Origin: Acinetobacter calcoaceticus DSM 30006 = CIP 81.8
GTDB lineage: Bacteria; Pseudomonadota; Gammaproteobacteria; Pseudomonadales; Moraxellaceae
Length of the DNA: 64,000 nt
Assembly (NCBI RefSeq): GCF_000368965.1
Contig: NZ_KB849780.1
Span: forward strand, 186,001-250,000
Direction: 5' to 3'
The position numbers and the translations under genes were made by a program. Positions within the stretch are counted from its first letter, which is position 1, and every line of letters begins with the position of its first letter. The notes under the pieces are model-generated. The model had not been told where the DNA came from. It saw nothing but the letters and a program-made list of their open reading frames with translations, and ran no database searches. Positions 29,093 to 38,770 of this stretch are shown here, one piece after another.

Positions 29093-29974
29093 ATGTTATT
29101 AAAGTCACTAGAGTTTTTCTTGGCGGTCGCAGAGAGTGGAAGTTTTTCATTGGCTGCACAAAAAATGTATACCGTTCAATCGAATATCACGAGCCATATA
29201 AAAAAACTTGAAGAAGAGTTGGGGGTGATTTTATTAAATCGCCATAACCCAGTGACACTAACCAATGCAGGACAACAGCTACATAGTTATGCCGTTCAAA
29301 TGCTTGCACTACACCGTAAAGCTAAAAAAATCTTTCAAGAAGGTGGAATTGATCCTGCTGAATCAATCCGGCTTGGAAGTATGGAGACCACTGCTGCAAT
29401 ACGTTTGCCACAGTTACTCAATCAATGTATGCAGCAATATCCTACTTTACCCATTGAGCTCCAAACTCATCCGACACGTTATTTATTAAATGCTGTACAT
29501 CAGGGTGAATTGGACTGTGCTTTTGTAGCATCTAAACATTCCATTCCTGAGTTATATAGTTTTCCAGTGTGGCATGAAGAGCTGGTTCTGGTTTGCCCTA
29601 AGCAACAAGAGAGCTTTCCAGACATGGCAACCCTTGCAAAAACTAGATTTATAGCATTTCGGCAAGGTTGTTCATATCGACACGCAATAGAGCTTTTCTT
29701 GAATGACTTTAGTATCCCACCTTCGCAAATTATGGAAATGGGAAGTCTGGACGGAATCGTGAGTTGTGTAGAGTTAGGTGTTGGTTTTGCTTTATTACCT
29801 AAGTCTTATTTGGCAAAAGTTGCGGATAAAGTGTCCGTCAATTGTTTTGGACTAAATACGGAATCTGCTTTTTTCACTACATATTTAGTTGCCCAGTTAC
29901 CTGAAACATGGGGAACCAATTTAAAGCAATTTATTTATTTTATTGAGCAACAATTTGAATTAAAGGTTGCTTAG
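29093..29974 (+). CDS. LysR-family transcriptional regulator
   Basis: DNA-binding regulator of 293 aa. The N-terminal winged helix-turn-helix is at about 2-60 (FLAVAESGSFSLAAQKMYTV, then SNITSHIKKLEEELG). The substrate-binding domain begins near 88. The ligand is unknown. It is divergent from the MFS gene, with a gap of 48-96 bases depending on the MFS start, the classic arrangement for a LysR protein controlling its neighbour. It has no terminator before the cystine transporter 208 bases downstream, but that gene has its own probable promoter region. Confidence 0.9.
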   Translation: MLLKSLEFFLAVAESGSFSLAAQKMYTVQSNITSHIKKLEEELGVILLNRHNPVTLTNAGQQLHSYAVQMLALHRKAKKIFQEGGIDPAESIRLGSMETTAAIRLPQLLNQCMQQYPTLPIELQTHPTRYLLNAVHQGELDCAFVASKHSIPELYSFPVWHEELVLVCPKQQESFPDMATLAKTRFIAFRQGCSYRHAIELFLNDFSIPPSQIMEMGSLDGIVSCVELGVGFALLPKSYLAKVADKVSVNCFGLNTESAFFTTYLVAQLPETWGTNLKQFIYFIEQQFELKVA

Positions 29975-30182
29975 GTAGAGGCTGATTTTTATACATAAAT
30001 ATCTTACGTAATTTATAAATTAAAAGTGATATATATGTATTTAAAAGTCATTTTATATTCTCACGCAGGTTTGTAATCATCTTGATGCTATAAAATTGTT
30101 GAAAAGGGTAGTTTATATAGGCCGGCTATGGTCAAATATGCCCCCTTGAAAGATGACACAAGCAATAATTTGGAGTTTGGGA

Positions 30183-31574
30183 ATGAATATACCCTTAATC
30201 ATCAATATTGTGGTTTTTGTCGGGTTAATATTTTTACTCGCCCAAACACGTAAAACGGACTGGAGCTTATCGAAAAAAGTTCTGGCTGGCTTAATTCTAG
30301 GTGTGGTGTTTGGCTTAGGACTACATTTGATTTATGGCGGTGGCCATCCGATTCTTGCTGAATCTATTAGCTGGTTTAATATCGTTGGAAACGGCTATGT
30401 AAAACTTTTACAAATGGTCGTGATGCCTTTGGTATTTGTGTCTATTTTGGGAGCGGTTGCAAAATTACACCAAGCATCGTCTTTAGGCAAAATCAGTTTT
30501 TACACGATTGGTACTTTACTGTTTACAACGCTGATTGCTGCACTCGTAGGGGTATTTGTTACTAACCTGTTTGGCTTAACGGCAAAAGGCTTGGTGCAAG
30601 GTGCTGCTGAAACTGCACGCTTAACTGCCATTAATACAGATTATGTAGGCAAAGTTACCGATTTAAGTGTGCCGCAATTTATTCTTTCCTTTATTCCAAG
30701 TAATCCATTTGCTGAATTAACTGGTGCAAACCCAACTTCAATTATTAGTGTGGTTATCTTTGCCGTCTTCTTAGGTATAGCAGCACTCAACCTAATGAAA
30801 GATGATGAAGAAAAAGGTCAGCGTATTTTAACTGCAATCCAGACTTTACAGTCTTGGGTAATGAAGCTTGTTCGTTTAGTGATGACGCTTACACCTTATG
30901 GTGTTTTTGCACTCATGACCAAAGTTGTGGCAAGTTCTAACGTAGCAGATATCTTAAATTTAGGCGGTTTCTTGGTGGCGTCTTATTTAGGCTTGGCGAT
31001 TATGTTTGTCGTACATGCCATTATTTTGACGCTTACCGGTGTTTCGCCACTTAAATTCTTTAAGAAAGTTGCTCCAGTTTTAACGTTTGCATTTACCAGC
31101 CGTTCAAGCGCTGCAAGCATTCCACTGAGCATTGAAGCACAAACTCGTCGTTTAGGTATTCCTGAATCTATTGCAAGTTTCTCTGCTTCATTTGGTGCGA
31201 CAATTGGCCAAAATGGTTGTGCTGGCTTATATCCAGCAATGCTAGCGGTAATGGTTGCGCCAACGATGGGAATTAACACGCTAGACCCAATGTGGATTGC
31301 ATCGTTAGTCGGTATTGTGACTTTAAGTTCAATTGGGGTGGCTGGAGTAGGTGGCGGTGCGACTTTCGCTGCTTTGATCGTACTTCCTGCAATGGGCTTA
31401 CCTGTAACTTTGGTTGCGCTTCTTATTTCAATTGAACCATTAATTGATATGGGACGTACTGCGCTAAATGTAAATGGTTCAATGACTGCGGGTGTTGTTA
31501 CCAGTCAATTTATGGGCCAGACAGATAAAGAAATATTAAACAGTGAAGATGAAATTGAATTAACACATCATTAA
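30183..31574 (+). CDS. tcyP: L-cystine transporter TcyP
   Basis: Sodium/proton-coupled dicarboxylate-amino-acid symporter family member. It aligns by memory almost throughout with E. coli TcyP/YdjN, a low-affinity L-cystine importer. About eight membrane helices plus re-entrant loops are seen. Signature regions are [15 protein letters not shown] near 303-317, [16 protein letters not shown] near 336 and [20 protein letters not shown] near 398-417. The frame opens at ATG 30153, but ATG 30183 (MNIPLIINI) lines up with the E. coli start and has GGAG upstream. 463 aa. It ends at a terminator. Confidence 0.9.
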   Translation: MNIPLIINIVVFVGLIFLLAQTRKTDWSLSKKVLAGLILGVVFGLGLHLIYGGGHPILAESISWFNIVGNGYVKLLQMVVMPLVFVSILGAVAKLHQASSLGKISFYTIGTLLFTTLIAALVGVFVTNLFGLTAKGLVQGAAETARLTAINTDYVGKVTDLSVPQFILSFIPSNPFAELTGANPTSIISVVIFAVFLGIAALNLMKDDEEKGQRILTAIQTLQSWVMKLVRLVMTLTPYGVFALMTKVVASSNVADILNLGGFLVASYLGLAIMFVVHAIILTLTGVSPLKFFKKVAPVLTFAFTSRSSAASIPLSIEAQTRRLGIPESIASFSASFGATIGQNGCAGLYPAMLAVMVAPTMGINTLDPMWIASLVGIVTLSSIGVAGVGGGATFAALIVLPAMGLPVTLVALLISIEPLIDMGRTALNVNGSMTAGVVTSQFMGQTDKEILNSEDEIELTHH

Positions 31575-31587
31575 TAAACTGTAAGAG

Positions 31588-31620
31588 ACGACTCAATCTT
31601 ATTGGATTGGGTCGTTTTTT
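31588..31620 (+). terminator. terminator of tcyP
   Basis: Eleven-base stem ACGACTCAATC/GATTGGGTCGT (one G-T pair), followed by a T run. Confidence 0.85.
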
Positions 31621-31721
31621 TATGTGTGAATAATGGCTGTAATGCTAATTTTTAAAAATCTGTGTCTGTTTATATTTAAAAAAATTAAAGACAATGAGTT
31701 AATTTAAAAGAGTTGAATATC

Positions 31722-32540
31722 ATGAAAATGTATCAAGTCGATGCTTTTACAAAAGAGTTATTTCGTGGAAATCCGGCTGCTGTGGTTGTTGAAAAAGAAT
31801 GGCTAGATGCAGATTTAATGCAGAAGATAGCATTTGAAAATAACTTGTCTGAAACTGCTTTTGTCAAAATCATAGACTCTGAAAATTATGAAATCCGTTG
31901 GTTTACTCCAACAGTTGAAGCTGATTTTTGTGGACATGCCACTCTTGCTAGTGCTTTTGTAATATTTAAAGATTTTACTAAGAAAAAGACGATTAATTTT
32001 CATGTACGAAACTTAGGGCTTTTTATAGTTCATCAAGATGAAGACGGCAAAATTAGAATGAATTTTCCAATTTGTAAAGCTCATCAAGTTGAAGATTATC
32101 CGGCTATTTTACGTCAAGCTTTAAGCAAACCTTTTAAAGCGGTTTATCAAAATCCTTATGCCTACGTCATTGAATATGAGTCAGTTCAAGATGTATTAGA
32201 TGAACAGCCCGACATGAATTTGCTAAAAAAATTAGGTAAGTTACGTACTGCTGTTACAGCAAATGATGTGGATGTTGCAATAACATCAAAAGCCGATCAG
32301 CAATATGATTGTGTCTCTCGCTATTTTGCACCTGTCGCAGGTATTGATGAAGACCCCGTAACAGGTTCAATTCATACTGCTATAGCACCGTTATGGGCAG
32401 AAAAGCTTGGGAAAAATAATATTGTGGCTTATCAGGCTTCTAGTCGTGGAGGCATTTTATATTGCAATATTCTGTCTAAAGAACGTATTGAAATTTCAGG
32501 ATATGGGAAACTTTATATGCAAGCTGAAATTTTTCTTTAA
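31722..32540 (+). CDS. PhzF-family isomerase-like protein
   Basis: PhzF/diaminopimelate-epimerase-fold protein. The N-terminal half has YQVDAFTKELFRGNPAAVV with the family Phe-x-GNPA signature. FENNLSETAFV near 39-49 holds the catalytic Glu (NLSETAF). The second half has GIDEDPVTGSIHT near 207-219, a conserved substrate loop. The reaction is unknown, since no phenazine genes are nearby; most bacterial PhzF-like proteins are uncharacterised. ATG 31722 is chosen over TTG 31713. 272 aa, single gene with its own terminator. Confidence 0.88.
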   Translation: MKMYQVDAFTKELFRGNPAAVVVEKEWLDADLMQKIAFENNLSETAFVKIIDSENYEIRWFTPTVEADFCGHATLASAFVIFKDFTKKKTINFHVRNLGLFIVHQDEDGKIRMNFPICKAHQVEDYPAILRQALSKPFKAVYQNPYAYVIEYESVQDVLDEQPDMNLLKKLGKLRTAVTANDVDVAITSKADQQYDCVSRYFAPVAGIDEDPVTGSIHTAIAPLWAEKLGKNNIVAYQASSRGGILYCNILSKERIEISGYGKLYMQAEIFL

Positions 32541-32548
32541 AATATAAG

Positions 32549-32574
32549 GCCGTTTAAATAAACGGCTTTTTTTT
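32549..32574 (+). terminator. terminator of the PhzF-like gene
   Basis: GCCGTTT/AAACGGC stem with a four-base loop and a run of eight T residues. Confidence 0.85.
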
Positions 32575-32662
32575 CAAAACTTTACTATGAAAGTCAGCTT
32601 AAATTTCCTACTATAGTCCCACAACTATTGATTTTTTATTATTCAAATTAATTGGTATTTAT

Positions 32663-35425
32663 ATGTTTATGCAGTTTAAACAACTGACTCTCTCCCTATG
32701 TATTCTTAGTTTAAGTGCTGCGTCTTGGGCACAAACCACACTAGTAAAAAGCAAGCAAAATATTGAGGAATATAAATTAGATAACGGTTTTCGGATTGTA
32801 CTTGCACCGAATGACAAAGAAAATAAAATCTTTATTAATACCATTTATTTAACAGGTTCATTAAATGATCCGCAAGGCAAAAGTGGCTTAGCTCATTTAC
32901 TTGAACACTTGGCTTTTAAGGGGACAAAGAATGTTAAAGGGGAAGAATTCCAGCGCCGTTTAGATCAATATACGTTAATGACGAACGCAAGCACAGATTA
33001 TTACTCGACTAAATATACCAATATCGTTCGTCCGGAAAAGACTGCACTAAATGAAGTGTTGTACCTTGAATCTGAGCGTATGGATAAATTGGTTCTACAA
33101 GAAAAATTTGTTCCTTCTGAAATTGAAATCGTAAAGCGTGAACGTGAAGTCCGCATGGATCAGCCTTTTGCTGTTTTAATGGACCAAATGTGGAAATCGG
33201 CTTATGGCAATCAATATTTAGGTCGTTTACCGATTGGTGATTTGCCTGAGCTTAAATCTATTAAAATGCCTGAGCTAGACCGTTTTTATCGTAGCTGGTA
33301 TGCACCGAATAATGCAGTCATGGTTGTTTCGGGTAAATTCGATAAAACAGATGTCTTAAAAACAATTGATCAATATTTTAGTCCAATCGCGGCACGTGAA
33401 GTTCCTAAGGCTGTACAGATTCCTTTACTTGACTCTACAAAAATAAAAAATCGTCAGTTTGTGGTGAAAAAGGGGAGCGATCTGGCGAAGTTCCATATTT
33501 ATATGAATGGAAAAAACACCAAAATTCAGCCGACACTAGCGTTAGCTCCTTTGCTATATACCATGCAACCAAGTGGTCATTTATATCAGAACATGGTTGA
33601 AACTGGCATTACCACAAATGTTGATGCGAGTACGTGGTTAGACCAAGATTTTAATGTGGTATTTCTAGGTGCTATTTATGCACCAAGTAATGATCCTAAA
33701 AAAGTTGAAAGCTCTTTACTCACGGGTATTGAGAAAGGTAAGCCTTTTACTGAAGTTGAATTAAATCGTGTTAAAAGTTTAATGAAAACCCAAGGCGACT
33801 TAATCACCAAAGATGCGGTAGCACTTGGATCGCGTTTAAGTGATTACACCGTAGCTGGCGGGCAATGGGATCAATATTTTAAAGATTTAGATTCGGTAAA
33901 AAACGTTAAGCTAGATGATGTAAATCAAACTTTAAAACAGTTCCTTGTTGCTGAGCATCGTATTGATGGTGATATTTTGCCAACACCTGAAGACCAGAAG
34001 AAAGCTCAACAACAAAACTCAAAAGATGCGCCTAAAACCTTAGATCAGGTGGAAGCAAAGGCTGAGCCTTTAAAAGATCCGAAGGCGTATCAACAAGAAG
34101 TCGCTGAGTTTTTAAAAACTTCTAAGCAATATGTTGAAAGCAATGAGAAAAAGATTATTCGTGGAAAGCTGAAAAATGGAATGAAGTATGCTTTATTCCC
34201 AGTTGAAACACGCGATGATCGTACTTATGCCACAATTACGATGGACTTCGGAACAGAGAAATCTTTATTTAACAAAGGTACAGTAGTCGATTTAACCTCA
34301 TATTTATTACTACGTGGTTCTGATAAATACAGCTTGCAGGATATTGCCGATAAGTCGATTGATGCGGGTGGGGCCGCTTATGCGAGCGCTGATGGTAATG
34401 GCATGACCATTAATATTCAGTCTAAATCAGAAAAATTTGATGAATTCTTTAAGTTTGCTCTCGATGTGATGAAAAATCCAAAATTTGAGCAATCTCAATT
34501 TGATTTGATTAAATCGCAGAGCTTATCTAGTTTAGATCGTCCGTATACTGAACCGGATGTTGTAGCAGGTTTAACACTTTCCCGTTTACTGGAAGAATAT
34601 CAACCGGGAGATTTGCGTTACCACTTTGAACCAGAGTTGGCAAAGCAGCAATTGAACAGTGCTACTCAAGAACAAGTGAAAGAGTTGTACGAGCGTTTCT
34701 TTGCTATGAACCACGCTCAGATTGCGATTACGGGCGGGTTTGATCCGAAAAAAATGCAGAAATTACTTAATCAGGAATTTGGTCGTTGGAATGGTAAACA
34801 GCCTTATCAAAAAATCTTGATTGATCATGTTGATTTTCCAGCTCAGCAAGTTCATGTTTTATCTGAGCAGCGCGAATTTGGTAGCTACCAAAGTGTGCTC
34901 GCTCTACCAGTCGGAAAAAATCATCCTGATGCATCTGCTTTAATTTTACTTAACTATATTTTAGGTGAATCTCAAATTTCATCACGTTTGGCTCAAGAGC
35001 TTCGTGAGAAAAATGCATTAGTGTATGGTTTTGGAAGCGGATTACAGCTTGATCGTGATACTAATGTTGGGGCCTTAAGCATTAGCGCAAATTACACTTC
35101 GGGTCGCTCAGCGCAGGTTTCTGCATCAATACATAAAGTATTGAATGACTTGTTGAAAAATGGTGTGACAGAGCAAGAGCTTGAAGCTGCAAAAGCAGAT
35201 ATCATGAAGAAACGTGTTACTGCATTAGAAGATGAACGTAATATTCATGGCATGTTAAATCTCCAGCTTGAGTCAGGTAAAACATTACAAGACCGTGTAA
35301 AACACGATCAAAATCTGACTAAACTGACTGTTGCAGACATAAATACAGTAATTAAAAAGTATATTAAGCCTGAACATTTAGTCGAAGTTATGGCCGATCA
35401 ATATGGTCAGGCAGCAAAAAAATAA
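32663..35425 (+). CDS. M16-family zinc metallopeptidase (pitrilysin-like)
   Basis: Periplasmic peptidase of 920 aa. A signal peptide covers about 1-23 (ending ASWA-QT). The first M16 unit has the inverted zinc motif HLLEH at about 78-82, with the distal Glu region SEIEIVKREREVRM near 152-165. A second, homologous M16 half (about 490-915) lacks the zinc motif, as is usual for the inactive C-terminal unit of pitrilysins. The likely role is degradation of peptides in the periplasm. It stands alone, followed by a bidirectional terminator. Confidence 0.92.
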   Translation: MFMQFKQLTLSLCILSLSAASWAQTTLVKSKQNIEEYKLDNGFRIVLAPNDKENKIFINTIYLTGSLNDPQGKSGLAHLLEHLAFKGTKNVKGEEFQRRLDQYTLMTNASTDYYSTKYTNIVRPEKTALNEVLYLESERMDKLVLQEKFVPSEIEIVKREREVRMDQPFAVLMDQMWKSAYGNQYLGRLPIGDLPELKSIKMPELDRFYRSWYAPNNAVMVVSGKFDKTDVLKTIDQYFSPIAAREVPKAVQIPLLDSTKIKNRQFVVKKGSDLAKFHIYMNGKNTKIQPTLALAPLLYTMQPSGHLYQNMVETGITTNVDASTWLDQDFNVVFLGAIYAPSNDPKKVESSLLTGIEKGKPFTEVELNRVKSLMKTQGDLITKDAVALGSRLSDYTVAGGQWDQYFKDLDSVKNVKLDDVNQTLKQFLVAEHRIDGDILPTPEDQKKAQQQNSKDAPKTLDQVEAKAEPLKDPKAYQQEVAEFLKTSKQYVESNEKKIIRGKLKNGMKYALFPVETRDDRTYATITMDFGTEKSLFNKGTVVDLTSYLLLRGSDKYSLQDIADKSIDAGGAAYASADGNGMTINIQSKSEKFDEFFKFALDVMKNPKFEQSQFDLIKSQSLSSLDRPYTEPDVVAGLTLSRLLEEYQPGDLRYHFEPELAKQQLNSATQEQVKELYERFFAMNHAQIAITGGFDPKKMQKLLNQEFGRWNGKQPYQKILIDHVDFPAQQVHVLSEQREFGSYQSVLALPVGKNHPDASALILLNYILGESQISSRLAQELREKNALVYGFGSGLQLDRDTNVGALSISANYTSGRSAQVSASIHKVLNDLLKNGVTEQELEAAKADIMKKRVTALEDERNIHGMLNLQLESGKTLQDRVKHDQNLTKLTVADINTVIKKYIKPEHLVEVMADQYGQAAKK

Positions 35426-35440
35426 AGTCTTCTTTTAAAT

Positions 35441-35466
35441 AAAAAGCCACTCAATTGTGGCTTTTT
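35441..35466. terminator. bidirectional terminator, M16 peptidase / DUF3144 gene
   Basis: AAAAAGCCAC/GTGGCTTTTT stem with a six-base loop, between convergent genes. Confidence 0.85.
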
Positions 35467-35486
35467 ATTTGGGTTGTTAAATCATT

Positions 35487-35870
35487 TTAATGATCATGTT
35501 TATGCGCGTGAAAATCTTCATTTTTACGGAAACGTAAATAATTTTCGAACTGTTCACAATATTCATCGAAATTATCTTCAAGCATCATTTGAAATTGTTG
35601 CACAAGATAAGACATGACCTGATCTTTAGCATCACGCATTTCATCGCCATCTTTAAAGTTATTTGCCGCTACCCATGTGTTAAAACGGGCGCTAGCAAAC
35701 AACATTGCTGCGCTTACTTGACCACGCAGCTCGGCTGGATCTGGTTTTTCACCTTTTGGCGGGCGACAAAAATCATTCGCTTGTTTGATAAATTCATCCG
35801 CACGCTCAAAGAAAACCGCATTTAAAGCTTCTTCTTCAGTAACATCTGTTGCATTGATCTTTTGAGACAT
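35487..35870 (-). CDS. DUF3144-like protein
   Basis: Small acidic cytoplasmic protein of 127 aa. The central part (FFERADEFIKQANDF near 20-34, then QVSAAMLFASARFNTWVAA near 51-69) fits DUF3144, a family of unknown function in gamma-proteobacteria. It is predicted all-helical and ends in a His-rich tail (HAHKHDH). It has a single promoter region shared divergently with the next gene. No function is proposed. Confidence 0.7.
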   Translation of the reverse strand: MSQKINATDVTEEEALNAVFFERADEFIKQANDFCRPPKGEKPDPAELRGQVSAAMLFASARFNTWVAANNFKDGDEMRDAKDQVMSYLVQQFQMMLEDNFDEYCEQFENYLRFRKNEDFHAHKHDH

Positions 35871-35973
35871 GACTTATTCCCGCAAAAATAGAGTTGCTTA
35901 TTATAGGCAAAGCCTTGCGGAAACAAAACCTTTGCCTTAGTCTGTAAATAGCCTAAGTATCGGGAGGTTTAAT

Positions 35974-36606
35974 ATGCAAGATGCAATTGCTATTCAAAGT
36001 TTAAAAACGGATATCGCTTTATTACGACAGCATATTTTCCCGCCTCAATATTTAGAACATGTGGAAGGGCTGCCGATCTATTATGGTTTACAACAAGAAG
36101 TCGAAATCTATTACCAACAATGGCAAGGTCTAATTGAAAGGGCACAAGAACTTTTTCAACCCTTTATGGAAGATGAATTACCAGATGCCATTCATTTGCC
36201 AAGTCATTTAAATTTACCCTTGTTCTTTTTTCATGTAGACCGAATTCGGATTAATAAAACACGTGCGAAAGAGTCTAAAACTTTCCGCGGCGTTGCAAGT
36301 CTTATTGAAAAATGTGGGCAGTTCGAAACAGACCAGATTTTTACGATGCAAGAATGGTTGCAGAGTGACGATACTGCTGCACTGGTGGCTCATCGTGAGT
36401 TTATCGATTTAAGAACCTATGTATTCCAACATGGCCAAAGTGAATATACCCGTTCACGTTTTTATACCAATGGTATTGTGTTAGGGGTTGAGCCACATTT
36501 TAAATTGGTCGATGCCCGTGATAAGCCAAGAAAGCAACGTAGTGATAGCTATAATGACCCATTAGCAGATAACGGTGTATGGAAAGTATTTGGTAAGTAT
36601 AGATAA
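35974..36606 (+). CDS. hypothetical protein, Acinetobacter type
   Basis: I do not recognise a family with certainty. The 210 aa product is soluble, rich in aromatic and charged residues, with helical N-terminal two thirds and no signal peptide. A basic stretch near the end (RDKPRKQRSDSYND, about 182-195) could contact nucleic acid. A distant PriC-like (primosomal) relation is a bare possibility from its helical pattern and basic tail; it is not claimed. The clear ribosome binding site CGGGAGG supports the start. Flanked by a terminator. Confidence 0.6.
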   Translation: MQDAIAIQSLKTDIALLRQHIFPPQYLEHVEGLPIYYGLQQEVEIYYQQWQGLIERAQELFQPFMEDELPDAIHLPSHLNLPLFFFHVDRIRINKTRAKESKTFRGVASLIEKCGQFETDQIFTMQEWLQSDDTAALVAHREFIDLRTYVFQHGQSEYTRSRFYTNGIVLGVEPHFKLVDARDKPRKQRSDSYNDPLADNGVWKVFGKYR

Positions 36607-36636
36607 AAAGTCGCTGCACGTTTACAGCGACTTTTT
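36605..36636. terminator. bidirectional terminator before CYTH-CHAD gene
   Basis: Twelve-base arms AAAAAGTCGCTG/CAGCGACTTTTT with an eight-base loop, between convergent genes. Confidence 0.9.
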
Positions 36637-36641
36637 ATAAA

Positions 36642-38105
36642 TTACCAGAACGTTTCAGCCTGACTAAAAGTTTGTAAAGCTTTGGCGGACCGCTTTTGTA
36701 AGTGAGGCTGTTTGGCTTTTACCCATCCTAGTGCAAACCAGAAAGACGAGTCATTTTCGACAGCTTTATTGAAAATACCTTCTGCAATAAATAAGTCGTT
36801 ATATTGACCTAAGGTGTTTTGTACAGGTTGTAGCTGTTTTAAATATTGCTGTACTTTTTTGTCAGAATAAAGACTCGAAATAAACTCAACACAATAGCGT
36901 AACTGCTTAGCTGTCTTGCGTATTTTATGCTGTTCAGCAACTTCAAGTTCAGAGAAATGTTCAGCATTGCTGATCACTTTATGATGTAGCTTATCTAAAC
37001 TCTTTTTAATATGTTTTTTTAACCCACCTGATTTGGACTTTGAATTTTCTTCAGAGTAGGCGAATGCTAATAAATCGAGTAATAGCTTAATCGTGTCCGA
37101 AGATATAAAGAGTATTGAGAGCTCTTTTAATGGCTGTGCTGAAACGGGTAGTAAAAGCTCAGGTGAACCGTGTTGCTTAATGATTGGTAACACCTCGGTG
37201 CGAATAGCATCTTCATCACGGGTGTCTCCAAGCTGGCGGAAAAGCTCAGCAATTTGTTCTTCCCAAAGAGGATTTACCTCGTTTGACCAGCTAGAAAAAT
37301 GTTTAAGTGCGCTACGTAAACGGCGCAAACTTACACGTGCCTGATGAATATGTTCAGCTTCGGCAACTCCATCGGCAATTGCAGCCATATTTGGTAAAAA
37401 TTGTCCTAAACAGTTTTCTACAATCTTTTTTAAGGCTTGTTCAGCAGTAATATCTTTATTTAATGTCAGGGCTTTGGCATGAACAGCGGCTGAAGCCGCT
37501 TGCCCCAGCGCTAATAAATTACCACGCTCGGCTTTACTTCTTACATCGAGCCAAAGGGTATAACGATTAATCCATTGCTGTGCAAACTGGATAAGTGTTT
37601 TAACTGCGCCTTGTTTAAGTTCAAATTCAACTTCGCAAATTATGCTTTGAGCAGTTGCAGTTTTTACGACACCGTCATCAAGGCAAACTTCAATCGCTGT
37701 ATTGTCTGCTTCAAACACATGATAAGTGCGCTGTACATCAGTCTCAAATTGCAAACTTAATTTTTTAGCTTCTTTGCCTAGGGCTGTATTAAGTAAATCA
37801 GTCACTACTTTATTGTCTTGATATAACTCAAGGTTTAAGTCAGGTTCTTGATCACACGCACCTAAATGAATTTCTTCTTCAACACGGTGTAGATGGCTTT
37901 GACCTGCGGCTTTAAATGTTTGTACCCATTGATCATTTTCTTTACGCAAACGTAGTGCCATGCCATTTTTTGCAAGTAATCGATCAGGGGTGTCGTAATA
38001 TTTTGCCTGTAGATGAATCTGCTGTGCTTTATGCTTTTTTAAGTATTGTTGAACAGTTTTTTTCTTCGATTCAGGTAACTGAAACTTAAGCTCAACTTCA
38101 ACCAT
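36642..38105 (-). CDS. CYTH and CHAD domain protein, inorganic triphosphatase-like
   Basis: Two-domain protein of 487 aa. The N-terminal CYTH domain (about 1-200) begins with the ExExK motif as VEVELKF and has the tunnel-lining charged residues of triphosphate-tunnel enzymes, as in E. coli YgiF, which hydrolyses inorganic triphosphate. The C-terminal CHAD domain (about 215-480) is helical and rich in His, Lys and Arg (HQARVSLRRLRSALKHF near 258-274, HKIRKTAKQLRYCVEF near 395-410). CHAD domains bind polyphosphate. A role in polyphosphate or triphosphate metabolism is likely by family. Single gene. Confidence 0.9.
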   Translation of the reverse strand: MVEVELKFQLPESKKKTVQQYLKKHKAQQIHLQAKYYDTPDRLLAKNGMALRLRKENDQWVQTFKAAGQSHLHRVEEEIHLGACDQEPDLNLELYQDNKVVTDLLNTALGKEAKKLSLQFETDVQRTYHVFEADNTAIEVCLDDGVVKTATAQSIICEVEFELKQGAVKTLIQFAQQWINRYTLWLDVRSKAERGNLLALGQAASAAVHAKALTLNKDITAEQALKKIVENCLGQFLPNMAAIADGVAEAEHIHQARVSLRRLRSALKHFSSWSNEVNPLWEEQIAELFRQLGDTRDEDAIRTEVLPIIKQHGSPELLLPVSAQPLKELSILFISSDTIKLLLDLLAFAYSEENSKSKSGGLKKHIKKSLDKLHHKVISNAEHFSELEVAEQHKIRKTAKQLRYCVEFISSLYSDKKVQQYLKQLQPVQNTLGQYNDLFIAEGIFNKAVENDSSFWFALGWVKAKQPHLQKRSAKALQTFSQAETFW

Positions 38106-38270
38106 AATGTATCTCCCTGAATCAGTTATTTAAACTATCTTGAATGAGTATAATAGCTTAGTACTAAAAGTAATGGTTTTGATAGAGAAAGTTACAATCA
38201 AACATATGACGCTACACTTTTATTTCGGTATACAATCAGGTGACGTTTTGATCAAATAAAAATCAGGAAG

Positions 38271-38654
38271 ATGATCGTGAATGCACCCATAAACTTTAAT
38301 CATGAAGCTCAGCCAGAGTTTGAATTACCGATTAAAAATTATCAGGAATTTTATCGTTTTTACTTAACTGAACACCGTAACATTATGAGCAGACGCTTAC
38401 ATGTGGTGGGTAGTAGTATAGGCATATACTTTTTTTCTAAAGCCATTCGTAAAAAACAAGCCAAATATGTACTCTATGGTTTGGTAGCGGGTTACGCAAA
38501 CGCTTGGGTTGGACATTTTGTGTTTGAAAAAAATAAACCTGCGAGTTTTAAGCAACCTTTCTATAGCTTTATTTCTGATTGGCGAATGCTATCTGATGTT
38601 GCACGTGGTCGTTTGAGTTTGACTGATCGCAAACACGATAAAATTCCGAGTTAA
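38271..38654 (+). CDS. Mpo1-like (DUF962) membrane protein
   Basis: 127 aa protein of the Mpo1/YGL010w family. Yeast Mpo1 is an Fe(II) dioxygenase acting on 2-hydroxy fatty acids. The conserved pattern is visible: FYRFYLTEHRNIMSRRLH near 27-44 (His residues that bind iron), then NAWVGHFVFEKNKPASFKQP near 82-101. Two short hydrophobic stretches lie between. The bacterial role is unproven. It precedes thiE on the same strand with a 116-base gap and is probably transcribed separately. Confidence 0.8.
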   Translation: MIVNAPINFNHEAQPEFELPIKNYQEFYRFYLTEHRNIMSRRLHVVGSSIGIYFFSKAIRKKQAKYVLYGLVAGYANAWVGHFVFEKNKPASFKQPFYSFISDWRMLSDVARGRLSLTDRKHDKIPS

Positions 38655-38677
38655 TTTTTTATTTCTATTCTTAATAG

Positions 38678-38711
38678 ACCGATTGGTACCGGTAAGCCCA
38701 TATCAATCGGT
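38678..38711 (+). repeat. inverted repeat upstream of thiE
   Basis: ACCGATTG and CAATCGGT, eight-base arms 18 bases apart. There is no T run, so it is not a clear terminator. It lies just before a possible -10 (TTATACT at 38735-38741) for thiE. It may be a weak terminator of the Mpo1-like gene or an operator. No TPP riboswitch is apparent. Confidence 0.35.
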
Positions 38712-38770
38712 ACTTATGATGACCCATAAATCCGTTATACTAGCGAAGTTTTTTAAAGCAAGAGTAGAGT

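Noticed and set aside
38655..38770. TPP riboswitch before thiE
   Set aside because: The gap is too short and lacks the conserved THI-box segments; only a simple inverted repeat is present.
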